Notes: generated by a model from the letters alone, not told the origin. Shown: positions 48,250-61,739, numbered from the stretch's first letter. The stretch is DNA of 64,000 nt from Polyodon spathula (GCF_017654505.1 NC_054548.1:33121774-33185773), one strand, 5' to 3'. Translations and numbers: made by a program.

Positions 48250-49111
48250 GGAAAGTATACAGCCCCTTTCAAAATGTTCACCTTTTGTTTCCTTATAGGC
48301 TTGATTTTTAAAATGCATTAAAATATATATTTTTCATTTATCTCCACATCCTACCCCACAACTTCCAAGTGAAAAAAATATTCTAGAAATTTGTAGAATA
48401 TTAATTAAAAATAAAAACTGAAATCACTTGGTTGGATAAGTGTCCACCCCCCTTGTAATAGCAATCCTAAATTAGCTCAGGTATAACCAATCGCCTTTAA
48501 AATCACACACCAAGTGGCCTCCACCTGTGTTAAATTATAGTGATTCACATGATTTCAGGATAAACCTGTAGGTTCCCTCTGCTAGGTAGTACATTTCAAA
48601 GCAAAGACTCAACCATGAGCACCACGTTGCTTTCAAAATAACTCTGGACAAAATTGTTGAAAGGCACAGATCAGGGGATGGGTATAAAAACATATCCCTT
48701 GGCGCACAGTCAAGACGATTATTAAGAAGTGGAACATGTGTGGCACCACCAAGACCCTGCCTAGATCAGACCGTTCCTCCCAACTGGATGACCGAGGAGA
48801 AGGAGACTGATCAGAGAGGCTACCAAGAGGCCAATGGCAATTTTGCAAGAGCTGCAGGCTTTTGTGGCCTAGACTGGTCGAAATGTGCATGTGACAACAA
48901 TATCCCAAGTACTCCACAAATCTGGCCTGTATGGTAGGGTGGCAAGAAGGTAGCCATTATTCAAGAAAGCCCGTCTTGAATCCCGTTTTGAAGTATGTAA
49001 AAAAACAATTTTATAGCTATGTGGCAAAAAAGTTTTGTGGTTTGACGAAACTAAAATGCAACTTTTTGGCCTAAATGCAAAGCGTTATGTTTGGTGCAAA
49101 CCCAACACAGC
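48250..49111 (+). mobile_element. Tc1-like fragment (family B)
   Basis: It starts with GGAAAGTATACAGCCCCTTT, a degenerate family-B terminus, and follows the inverse of 14757-16275 through the transposase N-terminus to the [11 protein letters not shown] region (49070-49095). It stops at AACCCAACACAGCA, where LINE endonuclease sequence begins. It preserves the uninserted site GATTATTAAGAAGTGG near 48717, useful for comparison with 63296. Confidence 0.78.
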
Positions 49112-49765
49112 AATGTTTTCTCTATTTTACTCCAATCAACTTCTGTTAGTCTCTGTTTCATACCTTCATAGTTTGCCTTTCTAAAATTGTAAGCCTTGGC
49201 TTTAGTCATTACTTTTTGGCTTTTAAAAATCACTTCAAATGAGACCATGTTGTGGTCTGAGTTTGCCAGTGGTTCTCTGACCTCTGTTTTAGTTGTTCTG
49301 TCTTTATTTGAAAAGACTAAATCAAGGCATGCCTCCCTTCTAGTCGGTGCCTTGACAGATTGTGTTAGGAAGCAGTCATTTGTCATTTCCACCATTTCAA
49401 TTTTGTCCATTGTACTCCCCACCATGTTTTCCCATTTTATATGGGGGAAGTTGAAATCCCCCATTAGTATGGCTTCTCCTTTGCTACACGCATTTCTAAT
49501 GTCATTGTACAACAGATTATTTTGCTATGTGTCTGAATTTGGCGGTCTATAGCATGCTGCTATTATTATGCCTGTTTGAATTTTTGTCCATTTTTCTGAC
49601 CCATACTGATTTGGCGTTGTTTTCTTCATCCAGATTTAACACCTGGGCTTCAAGACTGTTCCTTATGTATAGCGCTACCCCTCCACCTCTTCTGTCCTGC
49701 CTGTCTTTCCTATACAATATATACCCACAAATTAATATATTCGTCTTCATCACTCTCAGACAACC
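49112..49765 (-). pseudogene. LINE APE-type endonuclease domain, fragment
   Basis: The minus strand reads DRQDRRGGGVALYIRNSLEA (49547-49753) and, in another frame (49051-49512), AILMGDFNFPHIKWE, TRREACLDLVF and LANSDHNMVSFEV. GDFN and SDH are catalytic motifs of the apurinic-endonuclease fold at the N terminus of APE-type LINE ORF2. The style fits CR1-like LINEs, and it could be the missing 5' part of the same family seen at 5283 and 34947. Frameshifted and cut at both ends. Confidence 0.75.
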
Positions 49766-49830
49766 AAGTGTCGGTAGTTTTATTGATAGTCTGCAGGTTC
49801 AAAGACATGTGTTAGTAAGTGTATCACATC

Positions 49831-50568
49831 AAAGAAGAGGTATGTGAAAAATACAGCGAACAAGGGGTTGGGCTTGGCTGGAGAAACAGTACTGAGTGTC
49901 CTTTTGCAATGCAGTGACTATTGTTTTACTTTACTGTTTTACTCTTATCCATCTGTCCATCCATCCATCCAGTGGCTTGCAAAAGTATTCAGACCCCTGA
50001 CCAATTCTCTCATATTACTGAATTACAAATGGTACATTGAAATTTCGTTCTGTTTGATATTTTAAAACACTGAAACTCAGAATCAATTATTGTAAGGTGA
50101 CATTGGTTTTATGTTGGAAAATATTTTTAAGAAAAATAAACTGAAATATCTTGCTTGCATAAGTATTCAACCCCCATACATTAATATTTGGTGGAGCCAC
50201 TTTTCACTGCAATAACAGCTTTAAATCTTTTGGGGTAAGTATGTACCAGCTTTGCACACAGTGAAGGAGTAATTTTGGCCCATTCTTCTTGGCAGATTTT
50301 CTCTAGGTTGTTCAGGTTGGTTGGACGACGCTTGTGGACCACAATTTTCAAATAGTGCCACAGATTCTCAATGGGATTGAGATCAGGACTTTGACTGGGC
50401 TACTGTAGGACATTCACCTTTTTGTTCTTGAGCCACTCCAATGTTGCTTTGGCCTTGTGCTTGGGATCATTGCCCTGCTGAAAGGTGAATTTCCTCCCAA
50501 GCTTCAGTTTTTTAGCGGACTGAAGCAGATTCTCTTGCAGTATTTTCCTGTATTTTGCTCCATCCATT
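49831..50568. repeat. Duplicate of 53941-54676 (piggyBac/Tc1 junction)
   Basis: Starting at AAAGAAGAGGTATGTGAAAA and ending at CTCCATCCATT, this block matches 53941-54676 with only a few differences. It contains about 140 bases of piggyBac interior and then the first 600 bases of the Tc1 element inserted there. Both copies share the exact host/Tc1 junction. Confidence 0.9.
49970..50568 (-). mobile_element. Tc1-like fragment (family C), part of the duplicate
   Basis: Begins CAGTGGCTTGCAAAAGTATT and runs through the terminal repeat into the inverse of the transposase C-terminal region ([17 protein letters not shown]). It stops in the middle of the gene at 50568. Like the 54080 copy it has TAG in place of TGG in the LQWPSQSP block. 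Confidence 0.85.
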
Positions 50569-51640
50569 GCACAACCTACACCATTTCTGCACGTTGTTAC
50601 AGACCACTTGCTCCGTTATTAACCCTATTTATTTTCTCAGTAATTCTTCCCCGTATTCGACGTTTGTACTGACTGGTTTGTGCACTTATTACAAAATGTC
50701 CCTAACAGTGTTCCTTTTTCACATTGTGTAGCAGTCTAAAACTATACTGAATAAATAATGATTCCCCTAGCTATTTGTGGTCTTATGCTGCCATCAAGTG
50801 CAGTTAAAGGGTTAGTAATATATGTGGTAAGGGGAAGCGGAAGCTGTGTGTTGTGACCCCGCTAAAAAGAGTTTTGCGATTGTTGAGTTCACCTTGCAAG
50901 TCTGGCTCCCTTTGTTTTTGTTTTATTCTGTCAGTAAATTTATTCATTGGCTCAAACTCTATAGTTGTATTCCTCAAATACATACATTTACAGCTGTGGT
51001 AAACTACGTACATCTTTCTTTTTCTAACATCGGACATTGTTTCATTCTCTGTCAGTGTCTTAAATCACCCAGAATACACTGCAATTTTGGCTAGTTAGAC
51101 CGGTTTAGGTAAGATATGTATGCTATATGGCTTTCGCAAGACTGACTTCACATTAGACATAGTCTCAAATGTAAGTTGTCTATGCAACTGGCCAGGTCTA
51201 ACAGCCTGGACAAAGATGCATCTTTATCTCTGTTGGAATCTGACAGTCACTCACTGTGGGGGGGGAAAGAAGATAACTCTGCGACAGTCCATCTCCAAAA
51301 TGTTACGAATGAATTGTGTTTCTCGGACGACCCAGGTATTTGTGACAGGAGGAAAAAAAGAAGAAAAATATAATAAAATGTTGTCTAACAAGCGTAGTCC
51401 TTTTAGAGCCATGCCATCTATTAGAATGTTCATAGAAGCGTCACATTTGTCTGTCACCTAGTAGTAGGGCCGTTTTCAAAAATAATCTTTAACCCAACTA
51501 ACAGTATCTTAACAAAAAAATGATCCAGCTGCAGTGAAGTTATTCAACATGACTTGAGTTCTCGAGCGGTTCTGGTTAACTCTATAGTCATGAGAGATTT
51601 ATTTGAAGGTTAAAACAAACTCCCGAGGAATGTACTTGTG
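50569..51640. other. Intronic sequence with one coding-like patch
   Basis: Apart from the patch at 51176-51373 no genes or element ends are recognised. Confidence 0.4.
51176..51373 (+). pseudogene. Second copy of the unknown ORF family seen at 30008
   Basis: Reads MQLARSNSLDKDASLSLLES, then DSHSLW...DDPGICDRRKKRRK. Compared with 30011-30297, the central part between MQLAR and NSLDKDA is missing, so this looks like a deleted copy of the same sequence that extends further downstream. Function unknown. Confidence 0.35.
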
Positions 51641-51657
51641 AAGACTAATAAACGCAG

Positions 51658-52258
51658 AGCTATTCAGTGACTCAGGGTGTGTGTACTATTCAGTGACTCA
51701 GGGTGTGTGTACTATTCAGTAACTCAGGGTATGTATTATTCAGTGACTCAGGGTATGTGTACTATTCAGGGACTCGGGGTATGTGTACTATTCAGTGACT
51801 TGGGGTATGTGTACTATTCAGTGACTCAGGGTATGTGTATTATTCAGTAACTCAGGGTATGTACTATTCAGTGACTAGGTGTGTGTGCTATTCAGTGACT
51901 TGGGGTATGTACTATTCAGTGACTCAGGGTATGTGTATTATTCAGTAACTCGGGGTATGTACTATTCAGTGACTAGGTGTGTGTGCTATTCAGTGACTTG
52001 GGGTATGTACTATTCAGTGACTCAGGGTATGTATTATTCAGTAACTCGGGGTATGTACTATTCAGTAACTCGGGGTATGTGTACTATTCAGGGACTCGGT
52101 ATGTACTATTCAGTGACTCGGGGTATGTGTACTATTCAGTGACTTGGTGTGTGTGCTATTCAGTAACTTGGGGTGTGTGCTATTTAGTGACTCAGGGTAT
52201 GTATACTGTTCATTGACTCGGGGTGTTTGTACTATTCAGTGACTCGGGTATGTGTATT
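51658..52258. repeat. Minisatellite, 24-26-bp unit, about 24 copies
   Basis: About 600 bases of units of the form ACTATTCAGTGACTCAGGGT followed by ATGT or GTGTGT. Units vary by G/A and C/T changes and by length. The unit contains TGACTCA, and I count seven exact copies of that heptamer. Frames across the array are repeat artefacts. Confidence 0.92.
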
Positions 52259-52404
52259 CATTTGTTAGAATAACTATTTTTTTTGATGTAAATCTGCAGA
52301 AGAAAACCATTCATTTTAGTTTTTGCCTATTTTACACAGGCTATTATAAATTGCTAAGGGAACATTTTACATATGGTGTATGAGGGTCATATATTTTTAT
52401 TGTC

Positions 52405-52742
52405 CACATCTGTAACCAAAAGAATTAACACATTTTACTTCATAGTCAAATGAAACCTGCTGAATAATGGTACGTTAACATATTGAGTTACATACAGCTT
52501 TGCAGTTTCCCATGTACAACGAAAAATTGACACTTATAAAAAGTAATAATTCGAAATCTAACATGAAATACTGTACTACTGTTAAAGCTTCCAGTAGACC
52601 TTTTTTGTGCTATCATCTTGTAGCTTCTTTGATTACATGATGTTAAATAAAATATATAAATAATGTTCATATAGTTATTGATAATTAGAATTTTAGGAAT
52701 GAGACAAATAAAACTATGTAAAACTTTTGGTCATAGCTGCAT
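52405..52742 (+). mobile_element. MITE, second copy of the 47924 family
   Basis: The left end is degenerate (CTGTAACCAAAAG). The right end AACTTTTGGTCATAGCTG is the inverse of the 47924 left end. The interior follows the 47924 copy in the same direction with many substitutions, so both are old insertions. Confidence 0.65.
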
Positions 52743-52766
52743 ATAGTGGAACATGATGAATGTTTA

Positions 52767-52866
<100 letters not shown>

Positions 52867-52869
52867 TTA

Positions 52870-53570
52870 GCAAATATGGAAACACAAGAGAAAAAAAAAC
52901 CTAAAGGATGTTTACAGGGCAAATCCTGTCAATGTGCGCTTGCTGGATTAACAGCGGGGCCCTTTTCAAGTGATTTGTAGGTTAATATTTAAAGCTGGAT
53001 TGTGGCCCAGGTGTTTGGTAGGGTATTAAAGACAATATGTGTCACTAGACCCACCACCACCCCCACAAAATAAAATCCTGTGGAAGCTCTGTTCATGCAT
53101 GTGGGGTGGCAGTCACAATGGTAAATCCATGGCTGTGAACCTGGTCGCATTTAGTTTCACTTTTGTAAGTATTTTTCATGGATAAGAAAATAAACTGGAG
53201 TTACTGTTTTACATTTACATAGATTTGTCACTGATATAAATGTATACAATAACATCTGTTAGTTTGGAAGTGGAAATTTTATTTTACGTACAGTATCTGA
53301 GGAGTCTGACAAGTAGATAAATATGGATATGCAAGTTTTCAATGCTTCACTCCATTTCTAAATTGCAAAATGTAATCTTAATTGGCACTGAACGACCACC
53401 TTGAAGTAGAAACACAAATGATAGGCTGGCTGTTGATTTAGCACTTCTACATCTGTGTTTTAGGGAGGGGAAATGTCTTCAAGCAAAAGGTGGTCGATAG
53501 GACATAATCGAACGCACTACTGTTCAAGGGCTATGCTCGAGAATTTGAGGCCAAAGCCAATTTAGGTCTT
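52870..53570. other. Intronic sequence, nothing recognised
   Basis: No element ends, domains or structured repeats seen before the TTAA at 53574. Confidence 0.4.
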
Positions 53571-54079
53571 TGCTTAACCCTTTGTAGTCCTATGTCGGAC
53601 CAGTTCCGGCATTACAATTTTCCCTTTCAAGTCCGATGACATCAAGCACAGGACTCTAGTCGTTTTTTTCTTTGGAACAAGCCAAGAAAACCTTTCGATG
53701 GCCATGTGAAACCAAAGAAAAAAAGAAGGGGGGCGTGTCTAAGCAATGCACACAGCCAATGCACCACAGAGAACACGGACACAAACAAAGAAGATATCTG
53801 CTTCCACATCCAGCGCTCAAAGAATGTCACAGACATTTGCAGAGATTTTTGAGATGCTATAGTAATAAAATAATGACTTGGATCACTTGAGGGGTTTGCT
53901 GATAAAAGGACTGATCAGGAGAGGATTTATCAGTATGCACAAAGAAGAGGTATGTGAAAAATACAGCGAACAAGGGGTTGGGCTTGGCTGGAGAAACAGT
54001 ACTGAGTGTCCTTTTGCAATGCAGTGACTATTGTTTTACTTTACTGTTTTACTCTTATCCATCTGTCCATCCATCCATC

Positions 54080-55687
54080 CAGTGGCTTGCAAAAGTATTC
54101 AGACCCCTGACCAATTCTCTCATATTACTGAATTACAAATGGTACATTGAAATTTCGTTCTGTTTGATATTTTAAAACACTGAAACTCAGAATCAATTAT
54201 TGTAAGGTGACATTGGTTTTATGTTGGAAAATATTTTTAAGAAAAATACTGAAATATCTTGCTTGCATAAGTATTCAACCCCCATACATTAATATTTGGT
54301 GGAGCCACTTTTCACTGCAATAACAGCTTTAAATCTTTTGGGGTAAGTATGTACCAGCTTTGCACACAGTGAAGGAGTAATTTTGGCCCATTCTTCTTGG
54401 CAGATTTTCTCCAGGTTGTTCAGGTTGGTTGGACGATGCTTGTGGACCACAATTTTCAAATAGTGCCACAGATTCTCAATGGGATTGAGATCAGGACTTT
54501 GACTGGGCTACTGTAGGACATTCACCTTTTTGTTCTTGAGCCACTCCAATGTTGCTTTGGCCTTGTGCTTGGGATCATTGCCCTGCTGAAAGGTGAATTT
54601 CCTCCCAAGCTTCAGTTTTTTAGTGGACTGAAGGAGATTCTCTTGCAGTATTTTCCTGTATTTTGCTCCATCCATTCTTCCTTCAATTGTAACAAGGTGC
54701 CCAGTCCCTGCTGATGAGAAGCATCCCCACAACACGATGCTGTCACCACCATAATTCACTGTAGGGATAGTGTGTCTTGAGGCATGAGCAGTGTTAGGTT
54801 TGCGCTACACATAGCGCTTAGTTTTGGCGAAAAAGCTCTATCTTGGTCTCATCTGACCACAAAACCTTTTCCCACAACGCAGCTGGGTCACTCATGCTTT
54901 CTGGCAAACTCCAGACGTGCTTTCAGATGGTACTTTTTGAGTAACTGTTTCTTTCTTGCCACCCTCCCATACAGGTCAGTGTTATGCAGAGCTCTTGATA
55001 TGGTTGACTGGTGCACCATTACTCCACTCCCAGCCACTAAACTCTGTAGCTCCTTCAAAGTGATTGTTGGCCTCTCTGTGGCTTCTCTCACAAGTCTCCT
55101 TCTTGTTTGAGTGCTGAGTTTTGAGGGACAGCCTTTTTTAGGCGGTGCCTGGGTGGTGTGATGCAGCTTCCACTTCCTAATTATTGATCCAGCTGTGCTC
55201 ACTGGGATTTCCAAACACTTGGATATTATTTTGTACCCTTTCCTTAATTTATGCATTTGTATTACTTTATCTCTAACTTCTGTAGAATGCTCTTTGGTCT
55301 TCGTTTTCCTTCAGATTCACAGCCTTACCATTGATCCTTCAACAGTGGGGTTTTTATCCAGAAAATGTGACAGCAACTTTAATGGTTCACAGGTGGAGGC
55401 CAATGGTAAGGTAATTGTGTCCTCGTTTGGGCAATTTTTCTTTCATCGGTGCAAACTGGGAGCTTCCACAGCACCGGGGTTGAATACTTATGCAAGCAAG
55501 ATATTTCAGTTTTTTATTTTTCTTAAATATTTCCCAACATAAAACCAATGTCACCTTACAATAATTGATTCTGAGTTTCAGTGTTTAAAAATAAAATATC
55601 AGAACAGAAGGAAATTTCAATGTACCATTTGTAATTCAGTAATATGAGAGAATTGGTCAGGGGTCTGAATACTTTTGCAAGCCACTG
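54080..55687 (-). mobile_element. Tc1-like transposon (family C), inside piggyBac
   Basis: The ends are CAGTGGCTTGCAAAAGTATT and its inverse ending at 55687, with terminal repeats of about 200 bases. TA follows on the right; on the left the preceding bases are TC at the end of a (CCAT)n run. Minus-strand transposase pieces lie at 54888-55256 (GYKIISKCLEIPVSTAGSII, RRLVREATERPTITLKELQ) and 54508-54759 ([33 protein letters not shown]). They have the same frameshifts and TAG as 42034-43001, plus a TAG in the LQWPSQSP block. Confidence 0.88.
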
Positions 55688-55689
55688 TA

Positions 55690-56940
55690 TATATATAGCG
55701 GTCTATCTAAATCATGATTTCACGGAAATCGTGAAATTGAGGGGTCACCGCGAAATTCACCTCTGTTATGGGCCAATGCATACAAACAAGTATGGAGACT
55801 AAAAAATTTGAAACCGTGTTTTAAATGAACTACTGCACAACGCAAGCGACGCAACTATTTTTCTTCCTTCTGTAGAAGATGTTTATTCCTTTTTTATTCC
55901 TTCGCCGTCCTGTGTGCTGCACTTAAGCAAAAAACAAACACAAAAAGTCCACAAATAACATTTACAAAAAAAATAAAAATTTATCCAAAGCTGTTAATGT
56001 TCTTGTTTACTATTCAGATGATGATAGCGTTTTAATCAGCCCATCAGTGTCTCTGTACTGCTTTTTTGTGACCTGTGCTGTATTGTTTTCATTCAGGTTG
56101 TTAAAATCTTGTTTTCAGCATTGGAGGTAAAATAGTAGAAGTGGACGACAAAGCAACAAAAGCAAAGTATATTTCAATGATTGATTGTCTCAAGATATTT
56201 CCCGAATAAACTGTACATGCAGTTTGAGGTAATTGTTTTGCATATCTTGATGTGTCTTTGGAGAAAATGCGATCAATTGCTATTTAGCTTCAGAATCACA
56301 CATTAAACAAAAGGCCACTACAGAGGCTGCTGAACAGAACATAAAATAAACAACTTTCAGAAAGCAAACTGTAAAGTCAGCCAGACGAAAAGTATTTCTG
56401 TCGGCAAGTTAAATCAGTACTAAAACGATCTAGCACAGCCACCTCCCTTCAACCTGCTGCTTATTTTTTCGCAGTTGGAATTTTAGACCCGAATAGCCAC
56501 ATTCTCTATGTTTTGACTTGGTGCGTATAAAATAAATTATTGGATGTGACAAATAACATGACAAAGGACGTGATGCATATGTTGCCTTTATTAAAGCATG
56601 CCCATTGGTAACTGAGTTTTGGGGCTGTTTCTAATCGAGTTCCACATCTGTATTACTTGTCAAAGCTTTGCCTTAACTTCCAACCAATTCAGTGGATGCA
56701 GAGCGTGCAGTCTCAATGTACGGGCAAGTCAATTGCACGGGGATGCTGCATGCTTGCCTTTAACAAATGCCAATCACTCTGTTTTAGTAAGGAAGCAAGT
56801 ACCAATATTTTTAGGCTTTATGGTGTTCTGAAATACTATCTACTTAGGTTTATTTAATGTTTAAACAGGTCCGCGAAATCTTGATTTTATTCCTACCCGT
56901 GAAAAATACGTACATTTGCCGAGAATTGGACGCTGAATAA
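55690..56940. other. Non-coding stretch between Tc1 and the piggyBac right end
   Basis: Starts with a short (TA)n and a hairpin-like ATGATTTCACGG-AAATCGTGAAAT near 55715. A possible related CGCGAAATCTTGATTTTATT lies near 56872. These could be ends of another element of about 1.2 kb, but they do not pair cleanly. Confidence 0.35.
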
Positions 56941-56959
56941 ATGGACCGCTAAGGGTTAA

Positions 56960-57580
56960 ATGTGAACGGGCTGCTGAAATGATATTTATTATTCTGATCG
57001 ACTCTAAACTGTAAGTGTAAAGGAACTATAAGTCTGTAGGAATTTAATCTGGATGTTTACATGGTTTGCCAAAAGATCTTACTTTTGAAACAAAGCTGTC
57101 TAGGCTTACTGCTTACCCAATGTTGTTTAGACCCTGAATAAATAACCTTGATTAAGGAACCTGCGTCTCCGAATATGCAGTGTGTCAGTATTTTTAAAAT
57201 AACGCTATATGATCTACAGTACTTGGGGTATCTAAGGAAACATTCATCCAATTGTGACAAAATTTGGTATGAATATTCTTTAGAATGATGTTCAAGGTCA
57301 GGGAGATCTCCTTTTATGAGATTGTATTGATCTAATAAAAGCTGTTTTGTAAAAGTTATTTAACATAGTGAATGAATGTTCTGGTATGTCCATGCCTCAA
57401 AGTATTTCATGCTTACACTTAATAGATTGTGACGAAACTTGGTATGCACATTTATTTACTTTCTGTCAGTAATGCAGTTTTTGTAAGGGGCATGGTGATC
57501 ATGCTGAAATGGCTAAATAACTCCTCCAATGAAAGTATTGAGCAAACAATATTTGTTCTGTTCAGTGGTTTGCAATGCAG
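56960..57580. other. Intronic sequence, nothing recognised
   Basis: AT-rich sequence without domains or element ends between the piggyBac right end and the next Tc1. Confidence 0.4.
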
Positions 57581-57582
57581 TA

Positions 57583-59078
<1,496 letters not shown>

Positions 59079-59084
59079 TAGCTA

Positions 59085-59645
59085 TCTAGGTATACACCTT
59101 TTATTCATAGTGTGGTGTTGCACAATAAATGAGTCAAAGCTGTTAGCAATTACTCATATCTGGTGAGTAAGCCGTTGTTGCCTGTTTCGTAAAGTTAACT
59201 TCCTGTGGTTTAGGGCTTACCAATGATCAGTAACCTTGCTTGGCATCTACACAACCATACTTTTCTGTGGGGCGTTTCTTTTTTTTTCTTGTTTAAATTT
59301 AATGCATGCAAGATTTACGGTAATGGGAAAACAAAACTCGGGGATCCGAAATCCCCCCAAAATTATTTTGTTACAAATTGTATTAATTTTGAATAGCTAA
59401 CATTTTCACAATAGCATTTTAAATCTGTCAAGTGCCACATGCGATGACAGTTGCCAACTTGTTGGTGAAAGAATTTCCCACTGTTTCATGGTTGCCTCTA
59501 GTTGTGTGTGTTCAGTAGCTTGGTATAGTGCCCTTCTCTCCCTATACTGTGAAAGCTGGTAAAGTACTAAGCAATAAGCAGCTTAGGTTTAACTTTTCAT
59601 TAGGCTTCTTTCCAGAAGACTGTTGGAGTATAAAATGTTAGGCTA
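59085..59645. other. Intronic sequence, nothing recognised
   Basis: No domains or element ends seen. Confidence 0.4.
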
Positions 59646-59649
59646 AGGC

Positions 59650-59885
59650 TAAATGTGACCCAGGTGGCCCAGCACAATTGGCCGAACGCCGCCCGGGTGG
59701 GGAGGGTCTAGGTCGGCCAGAGTGTCCTCAGCTCATCGCGCACCAGCGACCCCTGTAGACTGGCCGTGCAGCTGCGGACCTGCCTTTAAGCTAGCCAGAG
59801 CTGCATGGTAGTGGTGAGTCGGGTTGAAATTAAAATAATTGGACATTTCCAATTGGAGAGAAAATAGAAAAATAATTGGTAAGAA
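59650..59885 (+). mobile_element. SINE, second copy
   Basis: CAGCACAATTGGCCGAACGC, GCCCGGGTGGGGAGGG and AGGTCGGCC match the core of the SINE at 28745-29135. The tail contains AATAATTGGACATTTCCAAT and GGAGAGAAAA before an A-rich end. The tRNA-like head is shortened here. Confidence 0.6.
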
Positions 59886-59889
59886 AAAA

Positions 59890-60710
59890 AACAAACAATG
59901 GTAAGTCATTGTGGAACACTGCAAATAAGAAGGAATGCTGTGGTACGAACTTGGCAGTGAGCATCTTAATGGCATACATTCATAAACTGTGCACAAGATA
60001 TTAGGTAAGATTCCCAGTACTTTGGATGTAGTATGAAGAGAAACTATAAGCATATATTGTACTTTTCATAAGAAAGGTAAAGTAGGGTTTCTGAAAAAAA
60101 AAAAAAAAAATCTTTCTCATGTCAAGGTAAAGAGTAATGTGTTTTGGACATGTACCATGTAATAAATCCTCTTGGTTCCAAGTTTGTAATAAATTCTATC
60201 ATGAAAATCAGTAGGGAAATATTTCAGCTAATGCCTTTATCAGTATATGAAGTTACTGATGGGGTCACAAGATTAACTGTTCAGGAGAAATAAACTCTAT
60301 TAATTACTCCAGATAGTGTTACCTGGTAGTTTAGCTACATTTCATATTTAGACTTCTTATCTGGTCTCCATCAGCAGCGATATCTGCTTTTTACTGAAAA
60401 ATGAGACATTTCACCTGGTTTTAAATTTGAAATGAAGAGATTCCATTTCCAGGCTGTTTACTTTCACAAGCTGAAAAACCTGAGAGCCATTTTGTGAATT
60501 AGACTTGGCAGTAATGGCTACAGTAAATAAATTGCTTCATTTTAACTACAAGAACTCAAATTTTAGTGAAATGAGGTCCTAAAGGTCAAGTTAGACCCTT
60601 GAACTTTAACCACTTGTCACCCAAACCAGGCACTACCCTTTCAATCAAAGCATATGCCCGTAGTGTTCTGTGGCAGTGAATAATGTTTGTTTGTTTGTTT
60701 ATTTTTTGTT
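59890..60710. other. Intronic sequence before the third formin exon
   Basis: AT-rich, with an A run at 60094-60109 and a (TTTG)n just before the acceptor at 60718. No other features recognised. Confidence 0.4.
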
Positions 60711-60718
60711 TACTGCAG

Positions 60719-60821
60719 GCCTGTTCAGGAGATGGTGGAAGACATTAAACTAGGTTCCATGAATAAATTTGGAGTAGGAAAACTACAAGAGCTTTGTAAA
60801 CTCTTGCCAGAGGATGGAGAA
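60719..60821 (+). CDS. fhdc1-like: FHDC-type formin, FH2 exon
   Basis: Internal exon of 103 bases with acceptor TTTACTGCAG ending at 60718 and donor GTGGGT at 60822. With the AG carried over from 28025 it reads RPVQEMVEDIKLGSMNKFGV, then GKLQELCKLLPEDGE, ending in phase 0. Human FHDC1 has SIVEDIHQG, then LREFLKFLPESEE, at the same distance from FLKQFK, so no residue is missing between the two exons. A donor further downstream is possible but GTGGGT fits the homology. The rest of FH2 must lie beyond the right edge or in unrecognised sequence after 60821. Confidence 0.88.
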
Positions 60822-60829
60822 GTGGGTCA

Positions 60830-61690
60830 AGTTTTTTTATTTATGTATTAGAAAATGGGTCAGAAATTTCCTTTAATCTGATTTGATCAATATGAGGTCC
60901 CTAAACTCTGGTAAAGGACCTCAAATGTTATCATTCATGTTTGAATCTTTGTTTCAAATCAATCCGATGGAAAATGTTTAAAGTTGTATTAATTTATGTA
61001 ATTTTAACATTTTTACCAGGAAATCTATGTTCAATTGCATACCCTCTGAATGTTTTTTCAGTGTAGTCTACAGTCTGGTTCCTAGCTGTCCTATGTGTTC
61101 AATCAGTCTGTCTTTTAAAATTTGTATAGCAAAAAGTTAAAAATACTATCAGCAGCACTACAGTAACCACATGATCGATATTTATTTTATTTATTCACAT
61201 GTATATAGCGTCTTATGTCACATGGACCCCAAGGCGCTTTTACACAAAATTTAAAAATCAATCCATTGTAATAAGACTGTTAAATACAGCGTTTGGTAAC
61301 AGAAAGAAAGCCAGTTCATATAAAAACAATATAGTAGGAACATTTAATACCATTTGAAAAAAACTGTGATTGGCTAGTTTGTAAAAATGTTACCTTTCAA
61401 GTACAAAATGGGATGTAATGTAACCATTACCAAATGTGATATAACCTCTTCTAGTCCAAATTACATGAGCACTGCTCTTTGAAGAGCCCCATGTGCACCA
61501 GACACTGTCTCTACCCCCAGGACAGAGGAGAATCGGCCCTATTTTCTCTTTCAGTGTGTCTGAGGAAGAAGTGAGCTCTGACTTTGTTATAAAAAAGAAA
61601 CGGAGATAAGTTGATTTCAATTAAATTTTTCTCATTTCATATTGAAGAAATTTCACTTTTAGCAATAATTCCTGCTAGCACCTCTCTCTG
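60830..61690. other. Intronic sequence after the third formin exon
   Basis: No further formin exon recognised. The block at 61185-61250 (TATTTATTCACATGTATATA, then AGCGTCTTATG...AAGGCGCTTTTACA) resembles a common fish repeat fragment, but I cannot name it. Confidence 0.4.
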
Positions 61691-61696
61691 TCTGAG

Positions 61697-61731
<35 letters not shown>

Positions 61732-61739
61732 CTATATAT

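Larger units (their letters stand above)
53578..56955 (+). mobile_element. piggyBac-type element split by a Tc1 insertion
   Basis: TTAA lies at 53574-53577 and 56956-56959. The left end is CCCTTTGTAGTCC and the right end, inverted, CCCTTAGCGGTCC. From 53578 to 54079 the sequence follows the copy at 63301-63823 (GTGATCAGGAGAGGATTTAT, GAAAAATACAGCGAACA). A Tc1 element occupies 54080-55687. The remaining 1.27 kb before the right end (55690-56955) is not in the short copies and may contain a further unrecognised insertion. Confidence 0.72.

Noticed and set aside
49951..49969. TA target duplication left of the Tc1 copies at 49970 and 54080
   Set aside because: The bases before CAGTGG are TC at the end of a (CCAT)n run in both copies, so a left TA cannot be claimed.
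51879..52216. Frames with GMYYSVTR-like repeats
   Set aside because: Produced by the 24-26-bp minisatellite.
51658..52258. Possible CRISPR-like array
   Set aside because: Units are contiguous with no unique spacers, and the genome is clearly eukaryotic.
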